Positions 11,158 through 21,712 of a stretch of DNA of 64,000 nucleotides are shown one piece after another. Source of the stretch: Nilaparvata lugens (taxonomy: Eukaryota > Arthropoda > Insecta > Hemiptera > Delphacidae); contig NC_052506.1 of the NCBI RefSeq assembly GCF_014356525.2, positions 9,524,172 through 9,588,171 on the forward strand, in the 5' to 3' direction. Numbering within the stretch: position 1 is the first letter of the stretch; every line of letters begins with the position of its first letter. Position numbers and translations under genes: made by a program. The notes beneath the pieces are model-generated. The model did no database searches. It had not been told where the DNA came from and saw only the letters and a list, made by a program, of their open reading frames with translations.

Positions 11158-11576
11158 CTAGTAGTTATGTGAACAGTAGACCTCACGCAGTATTCTCATC
11201 CACAAGTACCTGATTGAAACTATAGACCTTATGGAAATACAGCAATAGACTGGCTTCTCCACACATCTGTGTAATCACTTGTCAGCTGATTTATGATGAA
11301 TAATTCTATAGTCTGATTTTTACTATAATATTGGCGTATGAAGGAGGCTCCTTTTTCCTCTTATATTATCCTTGAAATGTAAAATTTCCAAAAACCTTGT
11401 ATATACATCGAAGCGCAATTAAAAAAGGAACATACCTGTAAAATTTCATGAAAATCTATTACCGCGTTTCGCCGTACATGCTCAACATATTAACATTTAA
11501 ACATTTATACATTTAAAGATTAAGAGAAATGCAAAACCGTCGACTAGAATCTTAGACCTCACTTCGCTCGGTCAAT
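11158..11576 (-). mobile_element. Family A repeat, Helitron-like, copy 2
   Basis: A complete minus-strand copy: on the plus strand it starts CTAGTAGTTATGTGAACAGT and ends CACTTCGCTCGGTCAAT. It preserves the uninterrupted internal order (TCAGCTGATTTATGATGAAT, GAAGGAGGCTCCTTTTTCCT, TATACATCGAAGCGCAATT, CCGCGTTTCGCCGTA). It serves as an empty-site reference for the interrupted copies at 17830-20511 and 37782-39564. Confidence 0.7.
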
Positions 11577-13705
11577 AAATAATTGAATAAATATCATTTA
11601 GTGGATACCGCATTATGGTGGGTTTTTTGACAATAATGTTTTGTTGAAAGAAACTGAGAGTTTGAGACGAAATATCACATTTTATCCCTTCCAATAAAAC
11701 ATTACAGATTTCAGAAACAGTTGACCGAAATTTCAAGTTCAAACCTTTTCATGCGATCAAATTTTCAATAATTTTTAGTTTAATAATCACGCAAAAATAG
11801 AAAAAATTACGTGTCGCTTTTATAAGATACAATCAATCTTTATCATCTTCATTTAGAATTCGTCATGATTCAAGATTCATTTCGAGATCAAATTTATAAA
11901 AATGAGGTCAAATTTGAGAATTTTGATAAAGTTTTAATATGGTGAAAATAGAAAGCTTTCAATAAAATATACCTGAACTGAAAGTATTGTTTGGCTTTGA
12001 AGAGGTGAACATAAAGAAAGTTTTTTCAAGATTGAAAGTAGGACTACTTCAGAATGAAGATTCTTTTGTCGAGATTGTTTATTCAAACCAATGAATGAGA
12101 AAATATTCAACAGCACGAAACCAATTCAAGTGTTGAGGAAACAAATCTGTCGAAATTCAATCAAATTCCCATTAAGCAAATTGTTTTTCAGATAAGCTAA
12201 ATTCACTCGATGCTTCCCACTTCATGTTACTGCAGCGAAGAAATTTACTTATAAAACTTTTCCAATTACATCAATAGTTAGTCAATAGGTATTACGAAGA
12301 ATAGCAATTAACAGAAATAAATTAATTATGTAACACTCAATTAAGTGAGGAAATGAATACATTCGGACGTGTTTACGCATGCGTTGATGACTGAATTGAA
12401 CCTGTACTACCGCAACGTTTGCGGATAAGACGTTGAACTACTAAACAACATAAATTTGAAAGTTTATTCAGGAGTAAAATATATTATTGTGACACAAACA
12501 ACGGTGAACAAAAAGTTAAAATACTTTCACTTTTTACAAAGCGCTGAAATTCTTATGAAGTGTCGAAAATAGAAAACACAAGAGGGAAAAAAATGTTTAA
12601 TACACTCCTTGAATAAATTGTTCAAATTTCACTGAGTTAATTTCTAACCAACTCTTCCGAACTAATACCCCTGGAAAATATTTTGAGTTTCAATTTTCAA
12701 ATAGTTCAAATTCCACTGAGTTAGTTTCTAATCAACTCTTCCGAACTAAAGTGCTCCCTGAAAAATGTTTTGAGTTTCTTTTCTGATATGATAGTTAAGT
12801 ATTGAGACAAGTCATCATCTGGGGATTGCTTAAAGCTAAGTTCTAGCCTTTAAACTAAGCTGGATTTTGTTCTATCATTAAAAATCATAGAACAAAATCA
12901 TATTCACACGACAGTTATGAGATCTAAAGGAAAAAATGTTCAATTAATTGCCTCCTCATCTACGTCATTTAAACAAAAGTAGCAAATAAAACAAAACAAA
13001 AGTAGTTGAACTGAAAACATAGATGGCCAATATAAATTTTTTTAATTGTTAAATTTGTGTATGTATTGTGAATACATCGTAAAATTAAATCATAATTCAA
13101 TTATTTGACCCTGAAGACTTTAAAAATCATCTGAATGCGTTGTATTCATCCACCACATACAAGTTTTAGTCAACGATATCTTTATATACATACTAACTAT
13201 ATATACTATAGTTAATAAATATAGCTCGTTGGTTGTAGTACGTACTTATATTATATTATAGTCACTGGTTCTATTCCAACTCCAAAACTGGGCCATAAAG
13301 AAGTGAAAAAAGTATCAAAAAGATCAAATAATGTAGTACTCAATTACGAGTGTATTTTTGCCATTACACGATGCAAACTTGTTGAATGAACGCGTTCATA
13401 AAATGTTCAGGATCAAGAAGAGAAAAACATGTTCAATTTGCTGCAGCATTTTACCAGAGATATCTTTCCTTCTCTACAGTACACTTCTCTATTCTCTGAT
13501 TTTACGTTCAGACTTGTCAACAGAAAGTAAGATTTTCGCAAAAGATAACACAACTGGACCGCTTTAAGAGAAGTTATCGCTCCTATTCAATTGATAGATG
13601 CAATGAAGATAATGAAACATTGATTCAAGACTTCCTTATAATGTATGAACATTGAAATACATTGTTGAGTAATGAACTTCAAATGAGAAATAACGAGTAG
13701 CTACG
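11577..13705. other. Non-coding AT-rich DNA, no gene recognised
   Basis: About 2.1 kb without a supportable gene. It holds a two-copy tandem repeat (12610-12780) and an AT-rich palindromic patch near 13195-13225. The small open frame at 13358-13567 has no domain or start context. Confidence 0.3.
12610..12780. repeat. Two-copy tandem repeat, about 93 bp
   Basis: The block CACTGAGTTA.TTTCTAA.CAACTCTTCCGAACTAA, followed by GAAAAAT.TTTTGAGTTTC, occurs twice with a spacing of about 93 bp and moderate divergence. Confidence 0.7.
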
Positions 13706-13905
13706 AAATTAAACGAAATAATTAATATTGAATGAAAAAGACTAAGAAATTGTCAAAAAACCACAGGTTTATCAGAGATTGACAATGGTGTAATAACCGA
13801 AACCGGTCTTTCTAATTATCAATAAATCAGTGGTTTTTTGACAATTTCTTAGTCTTTTTCATTCAATATGAATTAATTACCACAATATCAACTTCTCAAC
13901 TACAC
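13706..13905. mobile_element. Foldback element family F, short copy
   Basis: Arms TTGAATGAAAAAGACTAAGA and AATTGTCAAAAAACCACAG are repeated in inverted form at about 13836-13870. The centre carries ATAACCGAAACCGGTCTTTC. Flanking AATTACCACAATATCAACTT is shared with the copies at 24411-24910 and 51838-52412, so the true terminus extends past the obvious palindrome. Confidence 0.7.
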
Positions 13906-14026
13906 AAAAAGCGAAATAATTAACTTGATTAGTTGCCCTACTAATAATTTCAGAACATTTCCCTTAAATTAGCTTGAGAAAGTGAGGCTTCTAATCCATT
14001 AAACCCAAAAGATGTATCCAAAGATA

Positions 14027-14779
14027 ATTGACCGAACGTAGTGAGGTCTATGTTTCAACTCGATCTCCTTTCATCTTTCTGTATGTAACGCGATTACAGC
14101 CAAACGCGTAGATCGAATTCGATGAGATTTGGCAGGAATATTCCTTCTTCAACTGCGCGTCGATGTAAACACAAGATTTTTAAAATTTTGCATTTAAAGG
14201 ATAATATGAAAATAAAAGGAATTCCTCCATACTCTGATATCACTATCATCTACTTTGAGGATTAATCAGACTATAGAATTATTCATAATGAATCAGCTGA
14301 CAAGTGGATTATTCATTGCATGAATTACATACATGTCTGGCCATGTCTATTTCTATAAGGTAGGGTTTCAATATTTTTTATGATGCGTGCCCATCAGTAT
14401 CAATATTCTCACATTTGAAAAACAAATTTAATAGGTGATTGAAAATAAAATGAAAAATGATAAAATGAACTGAATAATGCCGAAGAAATTATAATATTAT
14501 TGAGTGAGAAAAATTAATTTTAAAATAGTTGGGAAATATTTTTATTAGGTGGAAAGATTATCACGAAACTGGATAAATAATCATATGGGATACAAATTCA
14601 AACATGAACTGGGTTTATTAACATGAGTGAATTTTTGATCTAGAAGAAAAAATAACAATTTTTAAGAGTAAATATATGAATTAACTGTGAATATTGTAAT
14701 TCAAGTGAATCAACTAGAACATCAGATACTTGTGGATGAGAAAACTGCGTGAGGTCTCTACTGTTCACAGAACTACTAG
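14027..14779 (+). mobile_element. Family A repeat, Helitron-like, long variant
   Basis: It starts ATTGACCGAACGTAGTGAGG and ends ACTGTTCACAGAACTACTAG before T. Compared with 4101-4543, its middle is longer, with a segment containing GATGCGTGCCCATCAGTATC and ATCATATGGGATACAAATTC. The same long variant occurs in reverse at 37782-39564, so the family has at least two subfamilies. Non-coding. Confidence 0.68.
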
Positions 14780-15639
14780 TTATTTGTAATACGAACGAAT
14801 AATCTTGCATTTTTCGAAAATCTTCAACAATGTATATTATAGACATCGATTTAAAACATGGATGGTTTCAGCACCATCATTTTGTACTCACGACAATCCT
14901 TTAGACGGGAAATGTGATCTCAAGGGTGACCAAAATTATTCACATTAATGACGGCAGAAGACAACGAACGGATATCCAAGTCACAAAAACACATGTCTTT
15001 CTATCACTGATACACTAGACATTTAAATTCACCACTATAATCATATACAGTCCATCCAAAGCAATTTGAGATACTTGGACTTGTACACGACGAGTGACAT
15101 TTTGCACAACGTAGAAGGCTGAAATCACGAACAAGGTCAACTGGATTGAGTTTGTAAATCAATCTTCGAAACACAAATAACGAATTTGAAACTGTGATTC
15201 TGTAGAAAAGAATCTCTAAATTATTATTGATCTCTAACAACGACGATCGGTAACGACAAAATGAAAATTTGATCTGACTAGATTTATAATCTAGTAGACT
15301 AAATATTTGAACGCTTCAAACGACGATAGTAGCGTTGTAGATAACACAATTGAACGGAATTCAATTATTAATCTGAGTGAAACTCGGAACTCAGAGAATA
15401 GCACAGATGAATGGCAATTAGCACAATAAAAAACTAAATTTCTCAAATACTTCAAACTAGAAAAGGCTATTTCAAGCAACCATAATGGTAACCAATTTGA
15501 AGAGAATTTCTAAAGAAATCACATATCTAACAACTAACCACAGTAAATTTTTCGAAACTATCTAACATTTCAACGACGGAATCTATTTTTATCAGCACTT
15601 CAGTAAACAGCACAGAGAGTGTATTTAAAAACAAATTAA
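14780..15639. other. Non-coding DNA upstream of the minisatellite
   Basis: AT-rich sequence with no supported gene. From about 15500 it grades into degenerate units of the tandem array that follows. If the exon at 17019-17243 is real, this lies in its first intron. Confidence 0.3.
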
Positions 15640-16995
15640 TATTTTTGAAACTTAGGAGGTTCAGCTTCTAGGACATTTCCGTTAATCAGCACTTGAGTAA
15701 GTATCACAAAAAAATTATCAACTGACATAATTCATTTGTTGGAACTGTAAAGCCCCTAGAACAAAGTAATTACTTATAATCGGCACTTGAGTTGAAGAAA
15801 ATATAAGGTACATTTGTTGAAACTTTTCAGGCCCTACAACAATTATTTCCGTCAATCAGCACAAATTTATCAACTAACCGAACTCATTTGTTCAAACTTT
15901 TAAGCTCACAACCAATGTAATTGTTTAAGTCGGCACTTGAGTTGTAGTAAATACATTTGTTGTAACTTTTCAGCTCCTAGATAGATGAGTTCGAAGTGAT
16001 TTTCAAGAAAACAACTAACCACTGTCAAATTTTGAACCTTTCCAAAAAGCTCCAACAACCATGTAATTTGTAATGATCGACACTTGAGTTGTGGAAAATT
16101 CATTTGAGGTAACTTTTCAGCTCCTAGAACGATGAGTTCGAAGTGATTTTCAAGAGAACAACTGACCACTGTAAATTTTTGAACCTTTCAAAAAAGCTGC
16201 AACAACCATGTAATTTGTAATGATCGACACTTGAGTTGTGGAAAATTCATTTGAGGTAACTTTTCAGCTCCTAGATAGATGAGTTCGAAGTGATTTTCAA
16301 GTGAACAACTAACCACTGTAAATTTTTGAACCTTTCCAAAAAGCTCCTACAACAATGTAATTTATAATGATCGACACTTGAGTTGAAGAAAATACATTTG
16401 TTGTAACTTTTCAGCTTCTATAACGATGAGTTCAAAGTGATAAAAAAAAGCAACTAACCACTGTCAAATTTTGAACCTTTCCAAAAAGCTCTAACAATGA
16501 TCGACACGTGAGTTGAAGAAAATACATTTTAGTTGAAGCTTTTCAGCTCCTGGATTTTCAAGAGAAATAAATCACTAATCACTGTAAATATGTTGAAACT
16601 TTCCAAAGAACGACGAAAGAAATTTTCAAAAGAAATCACAGAACATCTGACCACTGTAAATTTGTTGAAACTTTTTAGCTCCTAGATTTTCAAGAGAAAT
16701 AAATCATTAACCACTGTAAATATGTTGAAACTTTCCAAAGAACGACGATAGTGATTTTGAAGAGAAATCACAGTACAACTGACCACTGTAAATTTGTTGA
16801 AACTTTTCAGCTCCTGGATTTTCAAGAGAAAATCATTAACATTATCCTCTAACCACTGTAAATATGTTGAAACTTGCCAAAGAACGACGAAAGTGATTTT
16901 CAAGAGAAATCACAGAGCATCAGCTGACCACTGTAAATTTGTTGAAACTTTCCAAAGAACGTCGAAATTTGTGTTAATGAGCACTTGAATAAATA
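15640..16995. repeat. Degenerate minisatellite, about 148-bp then 130-150-bp units
   Basis: GGCACTTGAGTTG/GACACTTGAGTTG marks occur at about 15783, 15933, 16081, 16228, 16375 and 16505, a period near 148 bp. Each unit also has AACTTTTCAGCTCCTAGA, GATGAGTTCGAAGTGATTTT and CCACTGTAAATTTTTGAACC. From about 16560 a variant unit appears with TGTTGAAACTTTCCAAAGAA and CAAGAGAAATCAC. The array ends within about 25 bp of the candidate 5' splice site at 17018. Open frames inside it are repeat translations. Confidence 0.88.
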
Positions 16996-17018
16996 TGAAG
17001 CAGTGGTGTGGCCAGTAC

Positions 17019-17243
17019 CTGTCTAGGTCTGGGATGCGGAGGCGGCGCAGCGGCAGCGGCAGCAGCAGCCACAAACGTCCGGATGGTGGCGAGAGGCGGT
17101 GGAGGCGGCGGAGCCAGCACCGGGTGCAGGTGGTGGTGCAGAGGATGATGATGATGTGGAGGCGGCGGAGCCAGGGGTAGGGCGACCATTTTGTGTAGGG
17201 CCATCCCCCAGGGCAGGAGCCACGGAGCACCGGGATGTTGCAT
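17019..17243 (-). CDS. Candidate first coding exon, His/Pro/Ala-rich protein
   Basis: The protein is not recognised. On the minus strand, an ATG at 17243 opens 75 codons beginning MQHPGAPWLLPWG. Then come four Pro and a histidine-rich block (residues 26-40), six Pro (45-50), the stretch LATIRTFV, eight Ala (59-66) and PPPHPRPRQ. The frame then meets CAG|GTACTGG at 17019/17018, a good 5' splice site, in phase 0. Homopolymeric His, Pro and Ala runs at the N terminus are common in insect developmental transcription factors, so a nuclear regulator is plausible, but no DNA-binding domain lies in this exon. The exon is GC-rich against an AT-rich background. A GTG just 5' of the ATG extends the frame by one codon, but the ATG is the natural start. 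The remaining exons would lie at lower coordinates beyond the minisatellite, or outside the window. Confidence 0.5.
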
Positions 17244-17600
17244 CACTAGTCACTAATGATGACCGTTAGCCATCACAACCGACAGACGACTGACACACAA
17301 CAGGTCTGGTCGAGCACGTGTTCACAACACCCCCCCACCAGCGGCGCGCAGGTCACGTGACACCCCCACTCCTGGCAACAGCTGAGCGCGGTCATCAGCT
17401 GATACACGGAGGCACAGTCTGGCAGCGAGGAGAAGAGAGGATAGACGTGACGCTGTGCTGTCCTGTGCTCTGTACGCGGCCGCGTCTCGCTATCAACTGA
17501 CTGCCGACGTCTAGAGCGCCCGCGCAAAACCCCGCCAACACTCCCGGCCCAACCACCCCATCACTATTTGCCACCCCACCTGCTGCCACCACCGTCTCAC
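17244..17600 (-). promoter_or_regulatory. GC-rich presumed 5' leader and promoter
   Basis: This is the most GC-rich stretch of the window, with many CpG. Two CACGTG boxes (17315-17320 and 17354-17359) and two CAGCTG boxes (17379-17384 and 17396-17401) are bHLH-type E-boxes. Arthropod initiator-like TCAGTT/TCAGTC occurs on the minus strand at 17500-17495 and 17293-17288. A GCGGCCGCG lies near 17476. A six-codon uORF (ATG at 17273, stop at 17253) precedes the main ATG. The exact transcription start cannot be fixed. The open minus-strand frame at 17273-17527 is treated as leader sequence. Confidence 0.4.
17253..17273 (-). promoter_or_regulatory. Six-codon uORF in the leader
   Basis: ATG GCT AAC GGT CAT CAT TAG is read on the minus strand and ends nine bases before the main ATG at 17243. 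If the transcript starts upstream, this uORF would require reinitiation or leaky scanning and could damp translation. Its existence is visible; its function is inferred. Confidence 0.35.
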
Positions 17601-17997
17601 AGCCGCAACAAGCATCACGAAATATATTTGAAAAAATTATACTTGATAACAGATATAATAATGATAATATATTCTTGATAAGGATCTAAAACAAAAGTAT
17701 CGATCATTAAAATTTAGTTGTACACCTATCTCGATTTATGTTATGCTGTATTACTTCAAAATAAATTACCTATCAATTTCGTCACAATATCTTTTTTTAA
17801 TTCAATACCATACATCCTAATTGATAATAATTGACCGAGCGAAGTGAGGTCTAAGATGCAAGTCGACGGTTTTGCAATTCTCTTTATGTTTATATGTTTT
17901 TATGTTTATATTTATGTTCCGCATTTACGGCGAAACGCGGAAATAGATTTTCATGAAATTTGACAGGTATGTTCCATTTTGAATTGCGCGTCAACGT

Positions 17998-19996
17998 TGT
18001 CACGTTATTCTTTATATTTAAATAACGATTAGCCTCCTGCTTGGCATCAGTCGGTAGAGCATGAAAATTTGATATAATTATATAATTAGGTCGTGGTTTT
18101 TTAATAGGATTCAGTCTCATAAAAATCTTTCTAGGCCTAGGTATGGGCTTCCCCTATAACTCTTGTAATTCATTAAAAATAAATATATATAAATATGATA
18201 CTTATACTATAGTGTTGAGGAATAAAAATAAATTGCACACCATAAACATTTTGATACATATATTAAACAATAATGCAAAAAATAGATCGAGGCAAAATAT
18301 ATATAAAGAGCGATAAAAAATATAATATAAAAATAGAACAATAATTGAAATCAGTAAAATATCACAGGCTAAACTTTATATTCTAGATTTATGGCACGAA
18401 TCATTACCATGTGCCTTTATCTTAAAATCATATGCATCCTTTTGCATGCAGCTGCGATATGCGCTTGCTAATACTTGTCGACTTGGACAATTCAATTAAA
18501 AAATAGGTTCTTTAAGATCAACTTGATAAATTAGCCACTAATAATCCAAATATATATATATATTAAATTCTCTAGTACTTGGTAGATTTCTTTGTATTGA
18601 ATATATATTTTATCTCAGGGTGCAAGATTCGGCACCTGACGGAATAGGTAGAGCCATTCATCTAGTGAATTAGAGCTATAACAAACTATCGCAAATTATA
18701 TTGCAAAAATTAAAGACCATATGAATGTGTTTTAATAGCCTAGATTTTATACTTCTTTGATCCAAATGGAATTTTCTGAAATGTATTGATCTATTTTTTC
18801 CTTCAATAAAATACCTTTAATACTAATTTTACTTGCGCAAGTATTTTTCTTATTAAATTCTTAATTTATAATAAAAACCCTTTCGACGAGCTAGCTTTGA
18901 TTATTAGATAGATTCGAAGCACTAGGGCGCCCATCACTAATTCAATATTTATCACTCACGTGTCGAAAATCTTCTTATAAGCCGCCGATGTCGATCCAAC
19001 TCCTGGTGGTCCTGGAATATGGTAGCCGGAATCGTCTCTTCCAAGGGTTTATAAAATATTTGAAATTAAAAATGACTTCTGCTTTACAAGAGCATCACAA
19101 AGTCCTTTAAGAAATTTAATAATTTGATCTAACTTTAACTTTTACAATTTATTAGCAAGGTATTACGCTCTAAAATATTTAGGGTCCTCTCATGGTGGCA
19201 TTTGGCTGGCGAGTGCTGGTTCTCCTTTCTCAATTTTACAAATCTTACTTCCGACTTTCAAATTAACATAAAATTTGAATATCTTAGTCCTCCGCCATTT
19301 AGGTTCAAATAGATCGTACAAAAAATATCAAATTATTACTTAGGTTGTGCGTTTAATAATTTCTTTGCCTTCGAGCCATATCGATAACATAGACTATACA
19401 ATATTTTAACATAAATCCAGAACATTTATATAAATATATAGAAATATTTTTGAATTGGCCTACAGTTGCCGCCTATTAACTGCCGTTGTGCTATTGGTGC
19501 ATGCAAATTTGATTCAGTATTCATGCGCCTGGTACCTCCTATTTCCTGAATACACTTAATTATTTTATTAGGTTTTTTACTTATGCTCTCTACATGCTAG
19601 CTAATATTCTATACACTAATATTTGTTTCATGCTACCTAATAGTTAGCCACGTGATCATGTGTTCTTTCACATTGCATACTGTTTTGTTGCAATAGAGCT
19701 CTGCCAAGGGGTTTTGGTCAGATTCTACGTTGCTCGATTTGATCGATCTCTAGGTCGCCGATCCCTGAATGCATATACCTAACCTCAATCTTCAAAATAT
19801 TTTATATAATAATAAATTTATTAGCAACAAATTCCTTCAAATCCTTTTTAGGTTTTTGTACCGTTTAGCCAGAACAAGCTGATGCTATCTAATCTTAATT
19901 ATTATCTATTTGGCGATATTAGCCAGTTACTTTATTTCAGACCTATTACTATTTCGGTTAGGGATTTTTATCTACCCCAAATTCCGATATTTTACA
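17998..19996. mobile_element. 2-kb insertion, candidate solo LTR
   Basis: It begins TGTCACGTTATTC and ends GATATTTTACA, i.e. TG...CA. It is flanked by ACGT at 17994-17997 and 19997-20000 (a 5-bp AACGT repeat is also possible if the end is placed one base earlier). These are the marks of an LTR retrotransposon insertion. No gag/pol frame, primer-binding site or second LTR copy is seen, so a solo LTR of unusual length or a non-autonomous element is likely. It is very AT-rich. Orientation is unknown. Confidence 0.5.
18031..18112 (+). other. Degenerate tRNA-like sequence
   Basis: TGGCATCAGTCGGTAGAGCA resembles a tRNA D-arm with the polymerase III A box. About 35 bp later AGGTCGTGGTTTTTTAATAG resembles a decayed T-arm. 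The T-loop GTTCRA is lost and the stems do not close, so this is not a functional tRNA. It may be a SINE head inside the 2-kb insertion. Confidence 0.35.
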
Positions 19997-20511
19997 ACGT
20001 ATATACAAGGGAAATTTTGCAATTCAAGGATAATATAAAAGGAAGAGGAGCCTCCTTCATTAGAGTAAAAATCTGACTATAGAATTCATCATAAATCAGC
20101 TGCCGAGTGGATTATAAATTGCATGACATGACGCATGCAATTCAATATCTCAATGTAACTCGGTAAAAAATCAGCTGCTTTGTGAACTATTAATTGTATG
20201 CTTCATTGAGTGCAATTTTTATGCACTATTAAATGAACTACTGATTGCATGCAATAACGCATGCGATTAATAACTAAAATAACATAGTATTGTCTCTCGA
20301 CCTTTCTCTGCTTTGAACTCGGGCTGACCTGTTGCCAGTATGTCTTGAAGGAGATTAGCTTTTGATGTTAGCATTTTTGATACACCAACCTCAACAGCCA
20401 TTAGCCGTTTCCACACCGATATCTCGCCAGACAGGTTTTTCTCTGATGGACACTATAAGAGGAGGCTGTGGTTCATAACTGCGCGAGGTCTACTGTTCAC
20501 AGTACTACTAG

Positions 20512-21482
20512 TAATACTATATACATGAAATATATTTGATACGCGAGGTATCACCAAATCTTCACCATCTATGATATTGAAATAACTGTCATGAAGTCCA
20601 TACTTAACTCAAAACCACAAAACCAGAGAATTATAATGTATTGGGATTGAAACCCAGTCATTTCCTAATTAGTACATGAAATTCAGGTTACTTGATAATG
20701 AAGAACATTATTTGTTCTCTTTATGAAAACCATTTATTCATAATGGTTGAATTGAGACAATATCTCTCTTGAAATGACTGATTCATAGAGAATACACAAC
20801 ATGACTTGTTTTTTTGAATGAACATTAAATTTGAAACGAGTATGGTTATTTCTGAATTTGTTTATAGCTTATCTTCATGTTGAGCATTTTTGGGCATAAA
20901 CCCATATTTATCCTACATCTATATCCTAGATCCTTCTATGAATATGTTTTCATCTGGATCTAAATTTATGTGTGTGTTCTGTACCTGTCGATCCATTTAT
21001 TTTCAGATGCACCTGAAATACCTGACACATAGCTAAATCGCTTCTTCCGGCAACACCACACATTCACACATATCCAGCTTCCTTGAGAAAAAAAGATGCT
21101 ATTAATAGACGCTGACGATCGTGTTTTTATGCACGACTGGAGTAAAATTAATTATCACCCTGCTCGGAAATTCGCGCGCAAAAATATAACTGGTCAACCG
21201 CAGCCCCGCTAACCACAAGTGCCTCCTCCTCAATAAATCAGCAAGTGAATCTGGGTTGAAGTTAATTTTAATAGCGCAATGGCAATTTTTCCTACTTCAC
21301 ATTATTAATGTACTTGTACGTTAGTGGGTCATCGGTTCAAAATTAAAATTTGACCAACTATTTGCCGGTAACGAAACTCTTAATAGGAATGATGATACTC
21401 AATACACCACAACCGTTTAGTACGTCAATATTGAACAAGGATAGAATTGATCATTATAATCTTGGGTCACATTATTTGGCTT
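20512..21482. other. Unique DNA, no gene recognised
   Basis: There are no repeats shared with the rest of the window. A GC-richer patch lies near 21165-21230. No exon with both splice sites and a coherent frame could be supported. Confidence 0.3.
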
Positions 21483-21712
21483 TATGATTCAGAGGCCCGG
21501 GTTCAAATCCCGGGCCGGGCAAGATATTTATCTCGGGCAACTCCCGTCTTTCGGATGGACACGTTAAGCCGTCGGTCCCGGCTGCCTAAAAAGCAGTCGT
21601 TAGGTCATGTCAGAGGCCCTGAAATTGATCAGTTGCGACCTGAAAACTCTGAAACCAGTCCTGAGCCAGCCAGGTCACTCGATATTATTATTATTGTACC
21701 TATAATATAAGA
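21483..21712 (+). mobile_element. tRNA-derived SINE
   Basis: A tRNA T-arm with polymerase III B box is clear: GGCCCGGGTTCAAATCCCGG, with stem CCCGG/CCGGG. It is followed by a body with CCCGTCTTTCGGATGGAC, ACGTTAAGCCGTCGGTCCCG and CAGAGGCCCTGAAATTGATC, and a (ATT)n tail at about 21684-21698. The A-box half is missing or degraded, so the copy is 5'-truncated. The GTTAAGCCGTCGGTCC block resembles part of the minus-strand element at 6605-6780. The 87-codon open frame across it is a by-product. Confidence 0.72.

Larger units (their letters stand above)
17830..20511 (+). mobile_element. Family A repeat split by a 2-kb insertion
   Basis: The left part (17830-17997) runs from ATTGACCGAGCGAAGTGAGG to TTGAATTGCGCGTCAACGT. 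The right part resumes at about 19997 with ACGTATATACAAGG and ends ACAGTACTACTAG before T at 20511. Intact copies join these blocks as a GACGTATATACAAGG-type sequence. The right half carries a private internal segment (about 20120-20400) with several ATGCATGC-like motifs, not seen in other copies. Confidence 0.68.

Noticed and set aside
17273..17527. 84-codon minus-strand frame upstream of the candidate exon
   Set aside because: It covers the GC-rich leader where stops are rare and its composition does not suggest a protein. It ends at the uORF region; treated as leader/promoter.
21483..21545. Possible tRNA gene (good T-arm with GGTTCAAATCC)
   Set aside because: The D-arm and acceptor stem are missing and the sequence continues into a SINE body with an (ATT)n tail, so it is a tRNA-derived SINE.
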